Positions 46,323 through 57,215 of a DNA stretch of 64,000 nucleotides are shown in pieces (position 1 is the stretch's first letter; every line of letters starts with the position of its first letter). Position numbers and translations under genes: made by a program. The stretch comes from Nocardioides sp. TF02-7 (GTDB lineage Bacteria > Actinomycetota > Actinomycetes > Propionibacteriales > Nocardioidaceae). The DNA lies in the NCBI RefSeq assembly GCF_022437945.1, contig NZ_CP092535.1, positions 3,720,001 through 3,784,000 of the forward strand. Reading direction: 5' to 3'. The notes below the pieces were generated by a model. That model was not told the DNA's origin. It saw nothing but the letters and a program-made list of their open reading frames with translations, and did not search any database.

Positions 46323-47057
46323 ATGTACGCCTACCGCAGCACCCACGGCCCCGTCGAGCTGGCGTTCACCGACCGGCTCGGCGGGGTCAGTGCTGCGCCC
46401 TACGACGAGCTCAACCTCGCGCTCACGGGGGCGACGACCCGGCCGCGGTGGCGCGGAACCTGCGCACGGTGCTCGCCGACTTCGCCCCCGACGCCGACCC
46501 GGCGCCCGCGATGGTCCAGGTCCACGGACCCGACGTGACGTACGTCGACCACGGCGAGGCCGCCGGCTCCGAGCGGGTCGAGTGCGACGGCCAGGTCACC
46601 GACCGGCCCGACCTGGTGCTCGTGGTGCGGGTGGCCGACTGCGTGCCGGTGCTGCTCGCCGACGCCGAGGCCGGCGTGGTCGGCGTCGCCCACGCCGGGC
46701 GGGCCGGGATGGTGCGGGGAGGTGGTGCCGCGCACGGTGGAGCGGATGACCGCGCTGGGCGCCCGCCGGGTGACGGCCTGGGTGGGCCCCCACATCTGCG
46801 GCCGCTGCTACGAGGTGCCGGCGCAGCTGCAGGACGAGGTGGCCGCCGCGGTCCCGGAGAGCAGGAGCACCACCTCGTGGGGGACCCCGGGCCTCGACAT
46901 CGGGGCGGGCGTCCGCGCCCAGCTCACCGCGGTCGGCGTACCGGTCGTCGACGCCGCCCGCTGCACCCGCGAGTCGCCCGACCTCTACTCCTACCGCCGC
47001 GACGGCGCCGCCGCCGGCCGGTCCGCCGGCCTCGTGCGGCTGCGAGGCGCGGCATGA
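46323..47057 (+). CDS. pgeF: Peptidoglycan editing factor PgeF (laccase-domain protein)
   Basis: 244 aa of the YfiH/YlmD family that removes L-Ser-type misincorporations from UDP-MurNAc precursors. AFTDRLGGVSAAPYDELNLA, MVQVHGPDV, VADCVPVLLAD (metal Cys), GVAHAGRAGMV (His) and GPHICGRCYEVP. One missing G at 46428-46432 and one extra G at 46715-46718 cancel in total length. It sits between ftsZ and yggS as usual. Confidence 0.9.
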
Positions 47058-47752
47058 GCCGCCGCGACGAGGTCGCCGCCGGGCTCGACCGGGTCCGCGC
47101 CCGGATCGCCGCGGCCTGTGCGGCCGCCGGCCGCTCCGCCGACGAGGTCCGGCTGGTCGTGGTGACCAAGTACTTCCCGGCCTCCGACGTGCGCCTGCTC
47201 GCCGAGCTCGGGGTGACCGACGTGGGGGAGAACCGCCACCAGGAGGCGGAGGCCAAGGCGGCCGAGTGCGCCGACGTGCCGGTGCGGTGGCACTTCATCG
47301 GCGGGCTGCAGAGCAACAAGGCCGCCGCGGTCGCTCGCTACGCCGACGCCGTGCACTCCCTCGACCGCGCCAAGCTGGTCGCCCGGCTCGACGCGGGCGC
47401 CGAGAGCCGGCCCCGGCCGGTCGACGTCCTCCTCCAGGTGAGCCTCGACCCGCCGGGGCGCGAGGGACGGGCCGGGGTCGACCCCGCCGACGTGGCCGAC
47501 CTGGCCGACCGGGTGGCCGCCGCTCCGCACCTGCGGCTGCGCGGCCTGATGGCCGTCGCGCCGCTCGGCGAGGACCCGGCCGCGGCATTCGAACGGCTCG
47601 CCGCCATCCGCGCCGACTTCCTCGCCGACCACCCCGACGCAGGTTGGCTCTCGGCCGGCATGAGCGGCGACCTGGAGCAGGCGATCACGGCCGGTGCGAC
47701 ACACGTGCGCGTCGGCACCGCGGTCCTCGGATCGAGGCCCGCGGTCCAGTAA
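47054..47752 (+). CDS. YggS family PLP homeostasis protein
   Basis: 232 aa. Lys39 in VVVTKYFPASDV binds PLP; VGENRHQEAEAKA, WHFIGGLQSNKAA, LQVSLDPPGREGRAG, LRGLMAVAPLGED and LSAGMSGDLEQAI follow the family. Non-catalytic PLP-binding protein (PLPBP/YlmE) of the ylm division-linked genes. ATG overlaps the pgeF stop. Intact. Confidence 0.92.
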   Translation: MSRRDEVAAGLDRVRARIAAACAAAGRSADEVRLVVVTKYFPASDVRLLAELGVTDVGENRHQEAEAKAAECADVPVRWHFIGGLQSNKAAAVARYADAVHSLDRAKLVARLDAGAESRPRPVDVLLQVSLDPPGREGRAGVDPADVADLADRVAAAPHLRLRGLMAVAPLGEDPAAAFERLAAIRADFLADHPDAGWLSAGMSGDLEQAITAGATHVRVGTAVLGSRPAVQ

Positions 47753-47809
47753 TGTCCACAACACGAGAAGTCGCCCGCGCGGGGCGCAGAAGACTCGGAG
47801 GCAACAGCC

Positions 47810-48337
47810 ATGAGCGGTGCGATGCGCAGGATCGGTGAGTACCTCGGCCTGCTCGAGGACACCGGCTACGACGAGCTCGACGACGACCGCGACGTCGTCG
47901 ACGAGACCGAGCGCACCTCCTCGGCCCGGGCCGAGCGGACCGCCCGTCCCCGTCCGGCCCCCGTCGCCGACATCAGCGAGCGGCGCCGCTCCGTCCCGGC
48001 CGCCCCGGTCGCCCAGGTGGCGCCTGAGGTGGGCCCGGAAGGGGGCACCGTGGCCGAGCTCTCCCGGATCATCACGCTCCACCCGCGCACCTACAACGAG
48101 GCCCGGGCGGTGGGCGAGCAGTACCGCGACGGCACGCCGGTGATCATGAACCTCACCGAGATGGACGACGCCGACGCCAAGCGCCTCGTCGACTTCGCCG
48201 CCGGCCTGATCTTCGCCACCCGGGGCAGCATCGAGCGGATCACCAACAAGGTGTTCCTGCTCTCGCCGCCCAACGTCACCGTCGCCGCCGCCGACAAGCA
48301 GCGGATCGCCGAGGGCGGGTTCTTCAACCAGAGCTGA
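47810..48337 (+). CDS. sepF: Cell division protein SepF
   Basis: 175 aa. Amphipathic N-terminal membrane-binding helix ([14 protein letters not shown]), acidic and Pro-rich linker, then the DUF552 core [60 protein letters not shown]. Anchors FtsZ to the membrane in bacteria without FtsA; no ftsA is present in this cluster. Confidence 0.94.
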   Translation: MSGAMRRIGEYLGLLEDTGYDELDDDRDVVDETERTSSARAERTARPRPAPVADISERRRSVPAAPVAQVAPEVGPEGGTVAELSRIITLHPRTYNEARAVGEQYRDGTPVIMNLTEMDDADAKRLVDFAAGLIFATRGSIERITNKVFLLSPPNVTVAAADKQRIAEGGFFNQS

Positions 48338-48399
48338 CCGGTCGTCCGGCCGCTCCACCCAGCCCCGGGGCCGGTTGGCCCGTACGGCACACTTGAGCC

Positions 48400-48419
48400 G
48401 CCGGGCGACAGCGCCCGGC
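48400..48419 (+). terminator. Hairpin between sepF and yggT
   Basis: Perfect 8-bp stem GCCGGGCG / CGCCCGGC with loop ACAG, followed by TTCTCTCGTT. The weak T content makes it a partial terminator at best; it may separate sepF from the yggT transcript. Confidence 0.45.
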
Positions 48420-48448
48420 TTCTCTCGTTCACCAACTAGGAACTGTCG

Positions 48449-48739
48449 TTGTCGATCGTCGGCCAGGTCATCGAGTACGTCCTGTGGGTCTTCATCGGGC
48501 TGCTCTGGGTGCGTTTCATCGTCGACTGGGTGCAGGTGTTCGCCCGGTCGTGGCAGCCGCGCGGCCTGGTCCTGGTGCTGCTCGAGGTCGTCTACTCGGT
48601 GACGGACCCGCCGATCAAGGCGCTGCGCCGGGTGGTGCCGCCGCTGCGGCTGGGGAGCATCGCGCTCGACCTCAGCTTCATCATCGTGATGATCCTCGCC
48701 TACATCGCTCTGGGCGTGACCCGGAGCATGGCGATCTGA
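48449..48739 (+). CDS. YggT family membrane protein
   Basis: 96 aa, two hydrophobic helices: VIEYVLWVFIGLLWVRFIVD and LDLSFIIVMILAYIALGVTR, with DPPIKALRRVVPPLRLG between them, the YggT signature. TTG start with GGAAC 5 nt before; no ATG or GTG fits. Conserved between sepF and divIVA; role probably in envelope or division, unproven. Confidence 0.88.
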   Translation: MSIVGQVIEYVLWVFIGLLWVRFIVDWVQVFARSWQPRGLVLVLLEVVYSVTDPPIKALRRVVPPLRLGSIALDLSFIIVMILAYIALGVTRSMAI

Positions 48740-48766
48740 CGTCACGGCGGTATCGTCGAGTCTCTC

Positions 48767-48778
48767 GACCTGCAGGTC
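48767..48778. promoter_or_regulatory. 12-bp palindrome upstream of wag31
   Basis: GACCTGCAGGTC, perfectly symmetric, shortly before a -10-like TATTGT (48784-48789) and 54 bp before the wag31 start. Possible operator or chance PstI-centred palindrome. Confidence 0.3.
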
Positions 48779-48831
48779 AGGCGCTATTGTTCGCGGGACA
48801 GCAAGTCCCAGGATCGAAGATAGGTGAGGTC

Positions 48832-49608
48832 ATGCCGCTGACGCCCGAGGACGTGAGCAACAAGCGCTTTACCCCCGTCCGGTTGCGCGAGGGCTACGAC
48901 ATGGGCGAGGTCGACCAGTTCCTCGACGAGGTGGAGGCCGAGCTCGCGCGGCTCACGCAGGAGAACGACGAGCTGCGCGCCAAGCTGGCCGCCGCTCAGT
49001 CGGGTGCTCCGTCGTCGTTCGACCCGGTGGCGCCCACCCAGCTCACCCCGGTGCCCGAGGCCGCTCCGGAGCCGCCGCCGGCGCCCGTGGCTGCGCCCGC
49101 GCCCGCACCGGTGAGCGCACCGGCCACCGGCGAGGTCGTCGGCGGGGTCGAGACCATCCGGGTGGAGACCGTGCCGGAGGCGTCCAACGCCGCCGCCCGG
49201 CTGCTCGAGATCGCGACCCGCAACGCCGACGAGCTGGTCGAGGACGCCAAGAACGAGGCCGACCGGATCGTGGGCGAGGCCCGCACCAAGGCCGAGCGCC
49301 TCGAGAACGAGGCCCGTGGCAAGTCCGACCGGCTCGAGTCCGACGCCCGGGCCCGCGCCGAGATGCTCGACGCCGAAACCGCCGAGCGGCGCACGCAGCT
49401 CTTCGGTGACCTCGAGAAGGAGCGCGACAAGCTGGCGCTGGAGGTCGAGAACCTCCGCTCGTTCGAGCGCGAGTACCGCTCGCGCCTCAAGAGCTACTTC
49501 ACCCAGCAGCTCGAGGCCCTGCAGACCCCGGGCGACACGGTCGCCCCGTCCGAGGAGGCGCCGGCCCCCAAGCGGCTGCGCTCCATCCTCGGCGAAGAGG
49601 AGCGCTGA
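48832..49608 (+). CDS. wag31: Polar growth protein DivIVA/Wag31
   Basis: 258 aa. N-terminal DivIVA membrane-curvature domain LTPEDVSNKRFTPVRLREGY, DMGEVDQFLDEVEAELARL, a Pro/Ala linker, then a long coiled coil (ARLLEIATRNADELVEDAKN, ERRTQLFGDLEKERDKLALE) and FEREYRSRLKSYF. Marks cell poles and recruits wall-growth machinery. Strong AGGTGAGGTC ribosome binding site. Intact. Confidence 0.94.
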   Translation: MPLTPEDVSNKRFTPVRLREGYDMGEVDQFLDEVEAELARLTQENDELRAKLAAAQSGAPSSFDPVAPTQLTPVPEAAPEPPPAPVAAPAPAPVSAPATGEVVGGVETIRVETVPEASNAAARLLEIATRNADELVEDAKNEADRIVGEARTKAERLENEARGKSDRLESDARARAEMLDAETAERRTQLFGDLEKERDKLALEVENLRSFEREYRSRLKSYFTQQLEALQTPGDTVAPSEEAPAPKRLRSILGEEER

Positions 49609-49632
49609 GCGCTCCGGCGCCTGCACCTGCAC

Positions 49633-49664
49633 CACCGGCCGTCCCGCACCGCGGGCGGCCGGTG
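49633..49664 (+). terminator. Strong hairpin terminator after wag31
   Basis: Stem CACCGGCCG / CGGCCGGTG (9 bp) continuing, past a one-base bulge, into CCCGC / GCGGG with loop ACC, followed by TGCATTT. Lies 25 bp after the wag31 stop and closes the dcw transcript. Confidence 0.65.
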
Positions 49665-49782
49665 TGCATTTCGGCGGCTCGGCGCAGGCGGTGTGGCTGC
49701 TTGGTCGCGGGGGACCCACCGGCTACCCTCCCTGCAGCCCGTGATCCACGTCACCGGCTGAGCCCGGACAAGGAGGGTCCGC

Positions 49783-50742
49783 ATGGCCCGCAGCACGAAG
49801 AAGTCGTTGGCGGGACGCACCGTGTCCGCGGCCGGCAAGATCATCGGCCGCCGGCGCTCCGCCAACGGTGAGGACGCGAGCCCGTCCCGGACCACCGCGT
49901 CGGTGAAGAAGACGACGGCGAAGAAGGCCGCACCCGCCAAGAAGGCGGCTCCGGCGAAGAAGGCGACGCCCGCGAAGAAGGCGGCTCCGGCGAAGAAGGC
50001 GACGCCGTCGAAGAAGGCGGCCCCCGCCAAGAAGGCGACGCCCGCCAAGAAGGCCGCACCGGCCAAGAAGGCCGCCCCCGCCAAGAAGGCGACGCCCGCG
50101 AAGAAGGCCGCGCCGGCCAAGAAGGCGACGCCCGCGAAGAAGGCCGCACCGGCGAAGAAGGCTTCCGCGACGAAGAAGACGTCGCCCGCCACGAAGTCGA
50201 CCACGAAGACCTCGCCGGCCCCGAAGCCGGCACCGACCACGAAGGCGGCGCCGGTGAAGAAGACGACCAAGCGGGCGGCGCCCGTGAAGAAGGCAGCACC
50301 GAAGAAGGCAGCACCGAAGAAGGCGGCGTCCGCGCAGAAGGCGGCGGCGACCGCGCTGCCGGTGCTCGACAGCGAGGCGAAGTGGTCGTCGGCGGAGCTG
50401 GCCGAGGTGATGGCCGAGCTCCACGAGCAGCGCGAGCACAGCGCGCAGATCGTCGCCGAGCAGGAGGCCGACCTGTCCGGGCTGCTCCGCGACGCCGGCG
50501 ACGGCGCCGGGCAGGACCAGGCCGACATCGGCGCCACCAGCTTCGAGCGCGACCACGAGCTCACCGTCCTCAACCACGAGCGCGAGAAGCTGGCCCAGAT
50601 CGACCGGGCGCTCGCGCGCATCGAGAACGGCACCTACGGCGTGTGCGAGTCGTGCGGCAACCCCATCGGCAAGATGAGGTTGATGGCGTTCCCCCGTGCG
50701 ACACTGTGCATGACATGCAAGCAGCGCGAGGAACGCCGGTAG
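49783..50742 (+). CDS. DksA/TraR zinc-finger protein with histone H1-like Lys/Ala/Pro tail
   Basis: 319 aa. Residues about 40-190 are a low-complexity array of PAKKA[A/T] pentads like eukaryotic histone H1 or HupB tails, preceded by SLAGRTVSAAGKIIGRRR. The C-terminal part is a DksA/TraR module: coiled coil AELAEVMAELHEQREHSAQI, DQADIGATSFERDHELTVL and zinc finger CESCG...CMTCK. Such proteins could bind DNA through the tail and RNA polymerase's secondary channel through the coiled coil. The last 28 bp overlap lspA. Confidence 0.88.
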   Translation: MARSTKKSLAGRTVSAAGKIIGRRRSANGEDASPSRTTASVKKTTAKKAAPAKKAAPAKKATPAKKAAPAKKATPSKKAAPAKKATPAKKAAPAKKAAPAKKATPAKKAAPAKKATPAKKAAPAKKASATKKTSPATKSTTKTSPAPKPAPTTKAAPVKKTTKRAAPVKKAAPKKAAPKKAASAQKAAATALPVLDSEAKWSSAELAEVMAELHEQREHSAQIVAEQEADLSGLLRDAGDGAGQDQADIGATSFERDHELTVLNHEREKLAQIDRALARIENGTYGVCESCGNPIGKMRLMAFPRATLCMTCKQREERR

Positions 50743-51356
50743 ACCACGAGACCGCCCCGGACGAACGCCGTCGCCGCCTGCTCGCCAGCCGGGGCACCTG
50801 GCTGCTGTTCGCGGTCGTCGCCGGCGTGCTCTACGCCGCCGACCAGCTGTCGAAGCGGGCCGCGGTCGAGCACCTCGCCGACGGTGACGTGCAGGTCGTC
50901 GGCGAGCTCCTGCAGCTGCACCTGACCCGCAACCCCGGCGCCGCCTTCTCGCTCGGCACCGACTTCACGGTCGTCCTCACCTGCCTCGCCATCGCGGCCA
51001 CCGTGGTGGTGCTGTGGATGAGTCGCGGCCTGGCCGACCGGTTCTGGGCGTTCGGGCTGGGCGCGATGCTGGCCGGCATCACCGGCAACCTCACCGACCG
51101 GCTGGTCAGGGAGCCGCAGGCCTTCCACGGTCACGTCATCGACTTCCTCCAGCTGCCGAACTGGCCGATCTTCAACGTCGCCGACATCGCGATCAACGTC
51201 GGCGCCGCCGTGGTGCTGATCCAGGTGTTCCGCGGCGTCCACCTCGACGGCACCCGCGGGACCCCCGACCGGCCCGGTGACGACGGGACGGGCACCGACG
51301 GCGCCTCCGCCGAGGACGACGGGGGAGGCCCGGCCGCCGCGGAGGACGACCGGTGA
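50715..51356 (+). CDS. lspA: Lipoprotein signal peptidase LspA
   Basis: 213 aa, four membrane helices. [30 protein letters not shown] (Asp128) and [11 protein letters not shown] (Asp157) give the aspartic-protease dyad of signal peptidase II. A long acidic Gly/Asp tail follows the last helix. ATG lies within the DksA-type gene; its stop overlaps rluD (GTGA). Confidence 0.92.
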   Translation: MQAARGTPVDHETAPDERRRRLLASRGTWLLFAVVAGVLYAADQLSKRAAVEHLADGDVQVVGELLQLHLTRNPGAAFSLGTDFTVVLTCLAIAATVVVLWMSRGLADRFWAFGLGAMLAGITGNLTDRLVREPQAFHGHVIDFLQLPNWPIFNVADIAINVGAAVVLIQVFRGVHLDGTRGTPDRPGDDGTGTDGASAEDDGGGPAAAEDDR

Positions 51357-52288
51357 CCACCGCCGACCACCGCAGCCTCCCCGTGCCCGACAGCCTCGAC
51401 GGCGAGCGGGTCGACGTCGCCATGGCCCAGCTGTTCGGGCTCTCCCGCTCCCGGGCGGCCGAGCTGATCGCCGCGGGCAACGTCCGCCTCGACGGCGCGG
51501 CGGTGAGCAAGAGCGAACGGGTGCTGCCCGGCTCGGTGCTCGACGTCGAGATCCCCGTCGAGGCCGACCCGCTCGAGGTGGTGCCCGAGGTGGTCGAGGG
51601 CATCAAGATCATCCACGACGACGACTCCATCGTCGTGATCGACAAGCCGGTGGGCGTCGCGGTGCACCCCTCGCCCGGCTGGCGCGGCCCGACCGTCGTC
51701 GGCCACCTGGCGGGCGCCGGGTTCCGGATCGCCACCAGCGGCGCGTCGGAGCGGCAGGGCATCGTCCAGCGGCTCGACGTCGGCACGTCGGGCGTGATGG
51801 TGATCTGCAAGTCCGAGCACGCCTACTCGCTGCTCAAGAACGCCTTCCGGCAGCGCACCGTCGACAAGACCTACCACGCCCTCGTCCAGGGGCACCCCGA
51901 CCCGCTGTCCGGCACCATCGACGCGCCGATCGGCCGCCACCCGGGCGCGGACTACAAGTTCGCGGTGATGGAGGGCGGACGCGCGAGCGTGACGCACTAC
52001 GAGACGCTCGAGGCGCACCGGTTCGCCAGCCTCCTGGAGGTCCACCTCGAGACCGGCCGCACCCACCAGATCCGGGTGCACATGGCGGCCCTCAAGCACC
52101 CCTGCTGCGGCGACCTCACCTACGGAGCCGACCCCGTCCTCGGCCGCAGGCTCGGGCTGACCCGGCAGTGGCTGCACGCGGTGCGGCTCGGGTTCGAGCA
52201 CCCCGACACGGGCAAGCACGTCGAGTACGAGTCGTCGTACCCCGACGACCTCCAGAGCGCCCTCGACGTCATCCGTGACAGCCACTGA
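51353..52288 (+). CDS. rluD: RluA-family 23S rRNA pseudouridine synthase (RluD type)
   Basis: 311 aa. N-terminal S4 domain ([20 protein letters not shown]), [19 protein letters not shown], catalytic [13 protein letters not shown] (Asp142), [25 protein letters not shown]. Modifies helix 69 in the E. coli case. Overlaps the GNAT gene by 14 bp. Intact. Confidence 0.92.
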   Translation: MTTADHRSLPVPDSLDGERVDVAMAQLFGLSRSRAAELIAAGNVRLDGAAVSKSERVLPGSVLDVEIPVEADPLEVVPEVVEGIKIIHDDDSIVVIDKPVGVAVHPSPGWRGPTVVGHLAGAGFRIATSGASERQGIVQRLDVGTSGVMVICKSEHAYSLLKNAFRQRTVDKTYHALVQGHPDPLSGTIDAPIGRHPGADYKFAVMEGGRASVTHYETLEAHRFASLLEVHLETGRTHQIRVHMAALKHPCCGDLTYGADPVLGRRLGLTRQWLHAVRLGFEHPDTGKHVEYESSYPDDLQSALDVIRDSH

Positions 52289-52794
52289 CCTGGTGCTGCG
52301 CCCGGCCGGTCCGGCCGACGCGGACGCGGTCGCCGACGTCCACCTCGCGGCCCGCGCTGCTGCGCCGATGCCGCCGTCGGTGCACCCCGAGCCGGAGGTC
52401 CGCGCCTGGCTCGCGAGCCGGCTCGACGGCGCCGCTCGTGTGGACGCCGACGAGACCTGGGTGGCGGAGTTGGCGGAGTCGACCGGGCTGACCGGGCTGA
52501 CCGGGCTGACCGGGCGCGTCGTCGGCTACGCCCGGTTCACGGCCACGTGGCTCGACGACCTCTACGTGCACCCCGCGCACGCGGGCACCGGCATCGGCTC
52601 GGCCCTGCTCGACCTGGTGAAGGCGCGGCGCCCGCACGGCTTCGGCCTGTGGGTGTTCGAGACGAACGAGCCGGCGCGGAGGTTCTACGCCGGCCGGGGG
52701 GCTGGTCGAGCGCGAGCACACCGACGGGTCGGGCAACGAGGAGCGGGAACCGGACGTCCGGATGGAGTGGCCCGGCCGGCGGACCGGGATCTGA
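52275..52794 (+). CDS. GNAT family N-acetyltransferase
   Basis: 172 aa: [40 protein letters not shown], acetyl-CoA loop [31 protein letters not shown]. One extra G in the run of six at 52696-52701 hides the true end ([10 protein letters not shown]). A 9-bp repeat GACCGGGCT (four copies, 52481-52516) encodes TGL TGL TGL in the loop before the central strand. Substrate unknown. Confidence 0.83.
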
Positions 52795-52850
52795 CAACGG
52801 CTTCGCCGAAACCGCTCCGCCGCGGCGCTCGCGACGGGAGACTCGGGGGC

Positions 52851-53440
52851 ATGACCACGTGGTCGGAGTCCTCCGGAGCGACCGGCGCCGCCGGCTCGCC
52901 GGAGGATGCCGCGGCCGAGGCCGCCCGAGGGCGGACCGCCCTGGGCTTCGCCGGTGCGCTGCTCGCCGTGCTGCTGGTCGTCGTCCTCGGCAGCCGCACC
53001 GAGCTGGCCCCTCACCTTCGGCCTGTCCGGAGAGGCCGGCACGTTCGCCGCCAAGACCTGCGGCCGCGACCTGCAGTACGACGGCACGACGACGCGCGCG
53101 CAGTGCCTCGGTACGTTCGAGCCGGCCGGGGGGCGGCTCGGCGTACCGTGCCGAGCTCTACTACGACGGCGACCCGGGGGAGAGCTATGCGGTGCGCGCC
53201 GACCCCGACTCCCGCTCCGCCTACCGCAGCGACCTGTGGTCCCGCTGGGCCGCGGCGTCGCTGCCGCTCGTGCCGCTCGGGCTGATGTGGCTGGCGGTCG
53301 GCGCGTGGTGGGCGTTCCGCCGCCCCGGCGTGCTCAGCCCCCGCCACCGGTGGGTGGTCCTGGCCGGTTTCCTGGCCCCCGCAGCGGGGTTGCTGGTCCT
53401 CGCCGCCGCCGGGTTCGTGGTGGCGGTCGGCACCACCTGA
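52851..53440 (+). CDS. Membrane protein of unknown function
   Basis: About 195 aa after two corrections (extra C at 53009-53012, extra G at 53128-53133). One N-terminal helix (TALGFAGALLAVLLVVVLGS), an extracytoplasmic part with two Cys (KTCGRD, QCLGTF) and SAYRAELYYDGDPGESYAVR, then two helices (LPLVPLGLMWLAVGAWWAF, VVLAGFLAPAAGLLVLAAAG). The two Cys may pair. No family recognised. Confidence 0.65.
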
Positions 53441-53611
53441 GCCGGCCGGCCGGACTGTCGGAGGGTCTCCCTATCGTCGGGTCCGAGTTCGCGTAGGCTG
53501 GCGGTCCTTCCCCCAGTGAGCCCGCGGGCCCGCCCGCCGACGTCCGGCGCGGCCGTTCCGGCCACTGCCGCACGCCGTCCGCACACCGAGTGAGGGAGTC
53601 AGAAGCAGCAC

Positions 53612-56600
53612 ATGGCAGGCTCGAGCGCCGCGGCAGCCGGGGACGGGGACTTCGTCCACCTGCACGTCCACACCGAGTACTCGATGCTCGACGGGGCGTC
53701 GCTGCTCGACGGGCTGTTCGGCCGGGTCAGCGAGCTCGGCATGCCCGCCGTCGCCATGACCGACCACGGCAACCTGCACGGTGCCTACGACTTCTGGTCC
53801 AAGGCCCGCAAGCACGGCGTCAAGCCGATCATCGGCATCGAGGCCTACGTCACCCCCGGCACCCACCGCTCCGAGCGTCGCCGCGTCCGCTGGGGCAAGG
53901 GCGAGACCGCCGAGGAGGGCGGCGACGACGTCTCGGGCGGCGGCGCCTACACCCACATGACCATGTGGGCAGAGAGCACCGAGGGGATGCACAACCTCTT
54001 CCGGCTCTCGTCGCTGTCCAGCCTCGAGGGGTACTTCTACAAGCCCCGGATGGACAAGGAGCTCCTCCAGACCTACAGCAAGGGCCTGATCGTCAGCACC
54101 GGCTGCCCCAGCGGCGCGATCCAGACCCGGCTCCGGCTGGGGCAGTGGGACGAGGCGGTCCGCGAGGCCGGCGAGCTGCAGGACGTCTTCGGGCGCGACA
54201 ACGTCTTCCTCGAGCTGATGGACCACGGCATCTCGATCGAGAAGCGGGTCCGCGACGACCTGCTGAAGCTCGGCAAGCAGCTCGGCATCCCGCCCGTCGC
54301 CACCAACGACAGCCACTACAACAACCCCGGCGACGCCGCGGCGCACGAGGCGCTGCTCTGCGTGCAGTCGGGCAGCCGGCTCTCCGAGCCGCCGTACAGC
54401 AAGGGCGGGCGCCGGTTCGCGTTCGAGGGCACCGGCTACTACATCAAGTCCGCGGCCGAGATGCGCGAGCTGTGGGGCGACCACAACGGCCTGCGGGAGG
54501 CGTGCGACAACACGCTGCTGATCGCCGAGCGGTGCGAGGTCGAGTTCAACGAGTCGACCGGCGGCTACATGGCCCGCGCCGACGTGCCGGCGGGGGGAGA
54601 CCGAGGAGTCGTGGTTCGTCAAGGAGGTGTGGCGTGGCATCGAGTCGCGCTACCCCGGCGACCGGCTGACCCAGGAGGTCCGCGACCGGGTCGACATGGA
54701 GCTCGCGGTCATCTCCCAGAAGGGCTACTGCGGCTACTACCTCGTGGTCGCCGACTTCATCAACTGGGCCAAGAGCAACGGCATCCGGGTCGGCCCCGGG
54801 CGTGGCTCGGGCGCCGGGTCGATCGCGGCGTACGCCCTGCGGATCACCGACCTGTGCCCGCTCGAGCACGGCCTGATCTTCGAGCGGTTCCTCAACCCCG
54901 AGCGCCCGTCGATGCCCGACTTCGACATCGACTTCGACGAGCGTCGGCGCACCGAGGTCATCCAGTACGTCAGCGAGAAGTACGGCAGCGACCGGGTCTC
55001 CTACATCGCCACCTTCGGCCGGATCAAGGCCAAGCAGGCGATCAAGGACGCCGCCCGGGTGCTCGACCACGGGTTCGCCGTCGGCGACCAGATCACCAAG
55101 GCGCTCCCGCCCGACGTCATGGGCAAGGGCGTGCCGCTCAAGGACATCTTCGACGACGGCCACAAGCGGTTCGGCGACGGCGCCGAGTTCCGCGAGCTCT
55201 ACGACAAGGACCCCACGGTCCGCGAGATCTACCAGACCGCCCTCGGCCTCGAGGGGCAGATCCGGCAGTGGGGCGTGCACGCGGCGGGCGTCATCATGTC
55301 GAGCGAGCCGCTGGTCGACATCGTCCCGATCATGAAGCGCGAGCAGGACGGCGCGATCATCACCCAGTTCGACTACCCGATGTGCGAGTCGCTCGGGCTG
55401 GTCAAGATGGACTTCCTCGGCCTCCGCAACCTCACGGTCCTCGACGACGCGCTCGACAACATCCGCGCCAACCGGGGCGAGGAGGTGGTGCTCGAGGACC
55501 TGCCGTTCGACGACCCCGCCACCTACGACCTGCTCTCGGCCGGCGACACACTCGGCGTCTTCCAGCTCGACGGCGGCCCGATGCGGGCGCTGCTGCGCAG
55601 CATGCGGCCCGACAAGTTCGCCGACATCTCCGCGGTCGGTGCGCTCTACCGCCCGGGGCCGATGGGCGCCGACTCCCACAACAAGTACGCCCGCCGCAAG
55701 AACGGCCGCGAGCCGATCGAGCCGATCCACCCCGAGCTGGCGGAGGCGCTGGAGCCGATCCTCGGCGAGACCTACGGCCTGATCGTCTACCAGGAGCAGG
55801 TGATGGCGATCGCCCAGGTCCTGGCGGGCTTCACGCTGGGACAGGCCGACAACCTGCGCCGGGCGATGGGCAAGAAGAAGAAGGAGGAGCTCGACAAGCA
55901 GTACGCCGGCTTCGAGGGCGGCATGCTCGAGCGCGGCTACTCCAAGGACGCCGTCCGCACCCTCTGGGAGATCCTGCTCCCGTTCTCCGACTACGCGTTC
56001 AACAAGGCGCACTCCGCGGCCTACGGCGTCGTGTCCTACTGGACGGCGTACCTCAAGGCCAACTACACCGCCGAGTACATGGCGGCGCTCCTCACGTCGG
56101 TGAAGGACGACAAGGACAAGATGGCGGTCTACCTCAACGAGTGCCGTCGCCTGAAGATCCAGGTGCTGCCGCCCGACGTCAACGAGTCGGCCAAGAACTT
56201 CACGCCGGTCGGCACCGACATCCGCTTCGGCCTGACCGCCGTCCGCAACGTCGGTGCCAACGTCGTCGACCAGGTCGTCGCCGCGCGGGAGGAGAAGGGT
56301 CGCTACGAGTCGTTCAACGACTTCCTCGACAAGGTGCCCGCGCTGGTGTGCAACAAGCGGGTGATCGAGTCGCTGATCAAGGCCGGCGCGTTCGACGACC
56401 TCAAGCACCGGCGGCGCGCGCTGCTGGCGATCCACGAGACGGCGGTCGACCAGTACGTCGACATCAAGCGCAACGAGGCGATCGGGCAGGACTCGCTCTT
56501 CGCCGGGCTCGACGACATGGACGGTGCGGACTTCGGGGTGAGCGTGACCATCCCCGACATCGACGAGTGGGACAAGACCACCCTGCTCGGCCACGAGCGC

Positions 56601-57215
56601 GACATGCTCGGCCTCTACGTCTCCGACCACCCGCTGCTCGGGCTCGAGCACGTCCTCGCCAACAGCGCCGACTGCACGATCGGCGAGCTGATGGCCGACA
56701 CCGAGGGCACCGAGCGGCCCGACGGCGCGGTGATCACGGTCAGCGGGCTGATCACCTCGGTGCAGCGCAAGATCACCAAGAAGGGCGACCCCTGGGCGAT
56801 GATCTCGCTCGAGGACCTCGAGGGCGCCATCGACGTGCTGCTGTTCCCGAGCGCCTACCAGCTGGCGGGCACGATGCTGGTGCCCGACGCGATCGTGACC
56901 GTCAAGGGTCGCCTCTCGCGCAGCAAGGAGCAGCCGGAGCTGCACGCGATGGAGGTCACCGTGCCCGACCTCGACCGCGGCAGCGACGGCCCGGTCGTGA
57001 TCAGTCTGCCCTCTACGCGCTGCACCGCCCCGGTCGTGGCCGGGCTCAAGGAGGTGCTCCGCACCCACCCGGGGCTCACCGAGGTCCGGCTGCGGCTTCT
57101 CACCCGGGAGAACACGCGGCTGATGAAGCTCGACGACGGCCTGCGGGTGTCGCCGAGCCCCGCTCTCTTCGCCGACCTCAAGCAGCTGCTCGGGCCCGGG
57201 TGCCTCGCCGGATGA
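53612..57215 (+). CDS. dnaE: DNA polymerase III alpha subunit DnaE1
   Basis: 1200 aa. N-terminal PHP domain with FVHLHVHTEYSMLDGA and MTDHGNLHGAYDFW, still carrying the metal-binding His set expected for proofreading in actinobacteria. Polymerase core GPGRGSGAGSIAAYAL, catalytic MPDFDIDFDE near 435-441 and KMDFLGLRNL; then the helix-hairpin-helix region, and an OB fold (VSGLITSVQRKITKKGDPWA). One extra G in the run 54592-54597 splits it at PAGETEESWF. Replicative polymerase. Confidence 0.96.
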
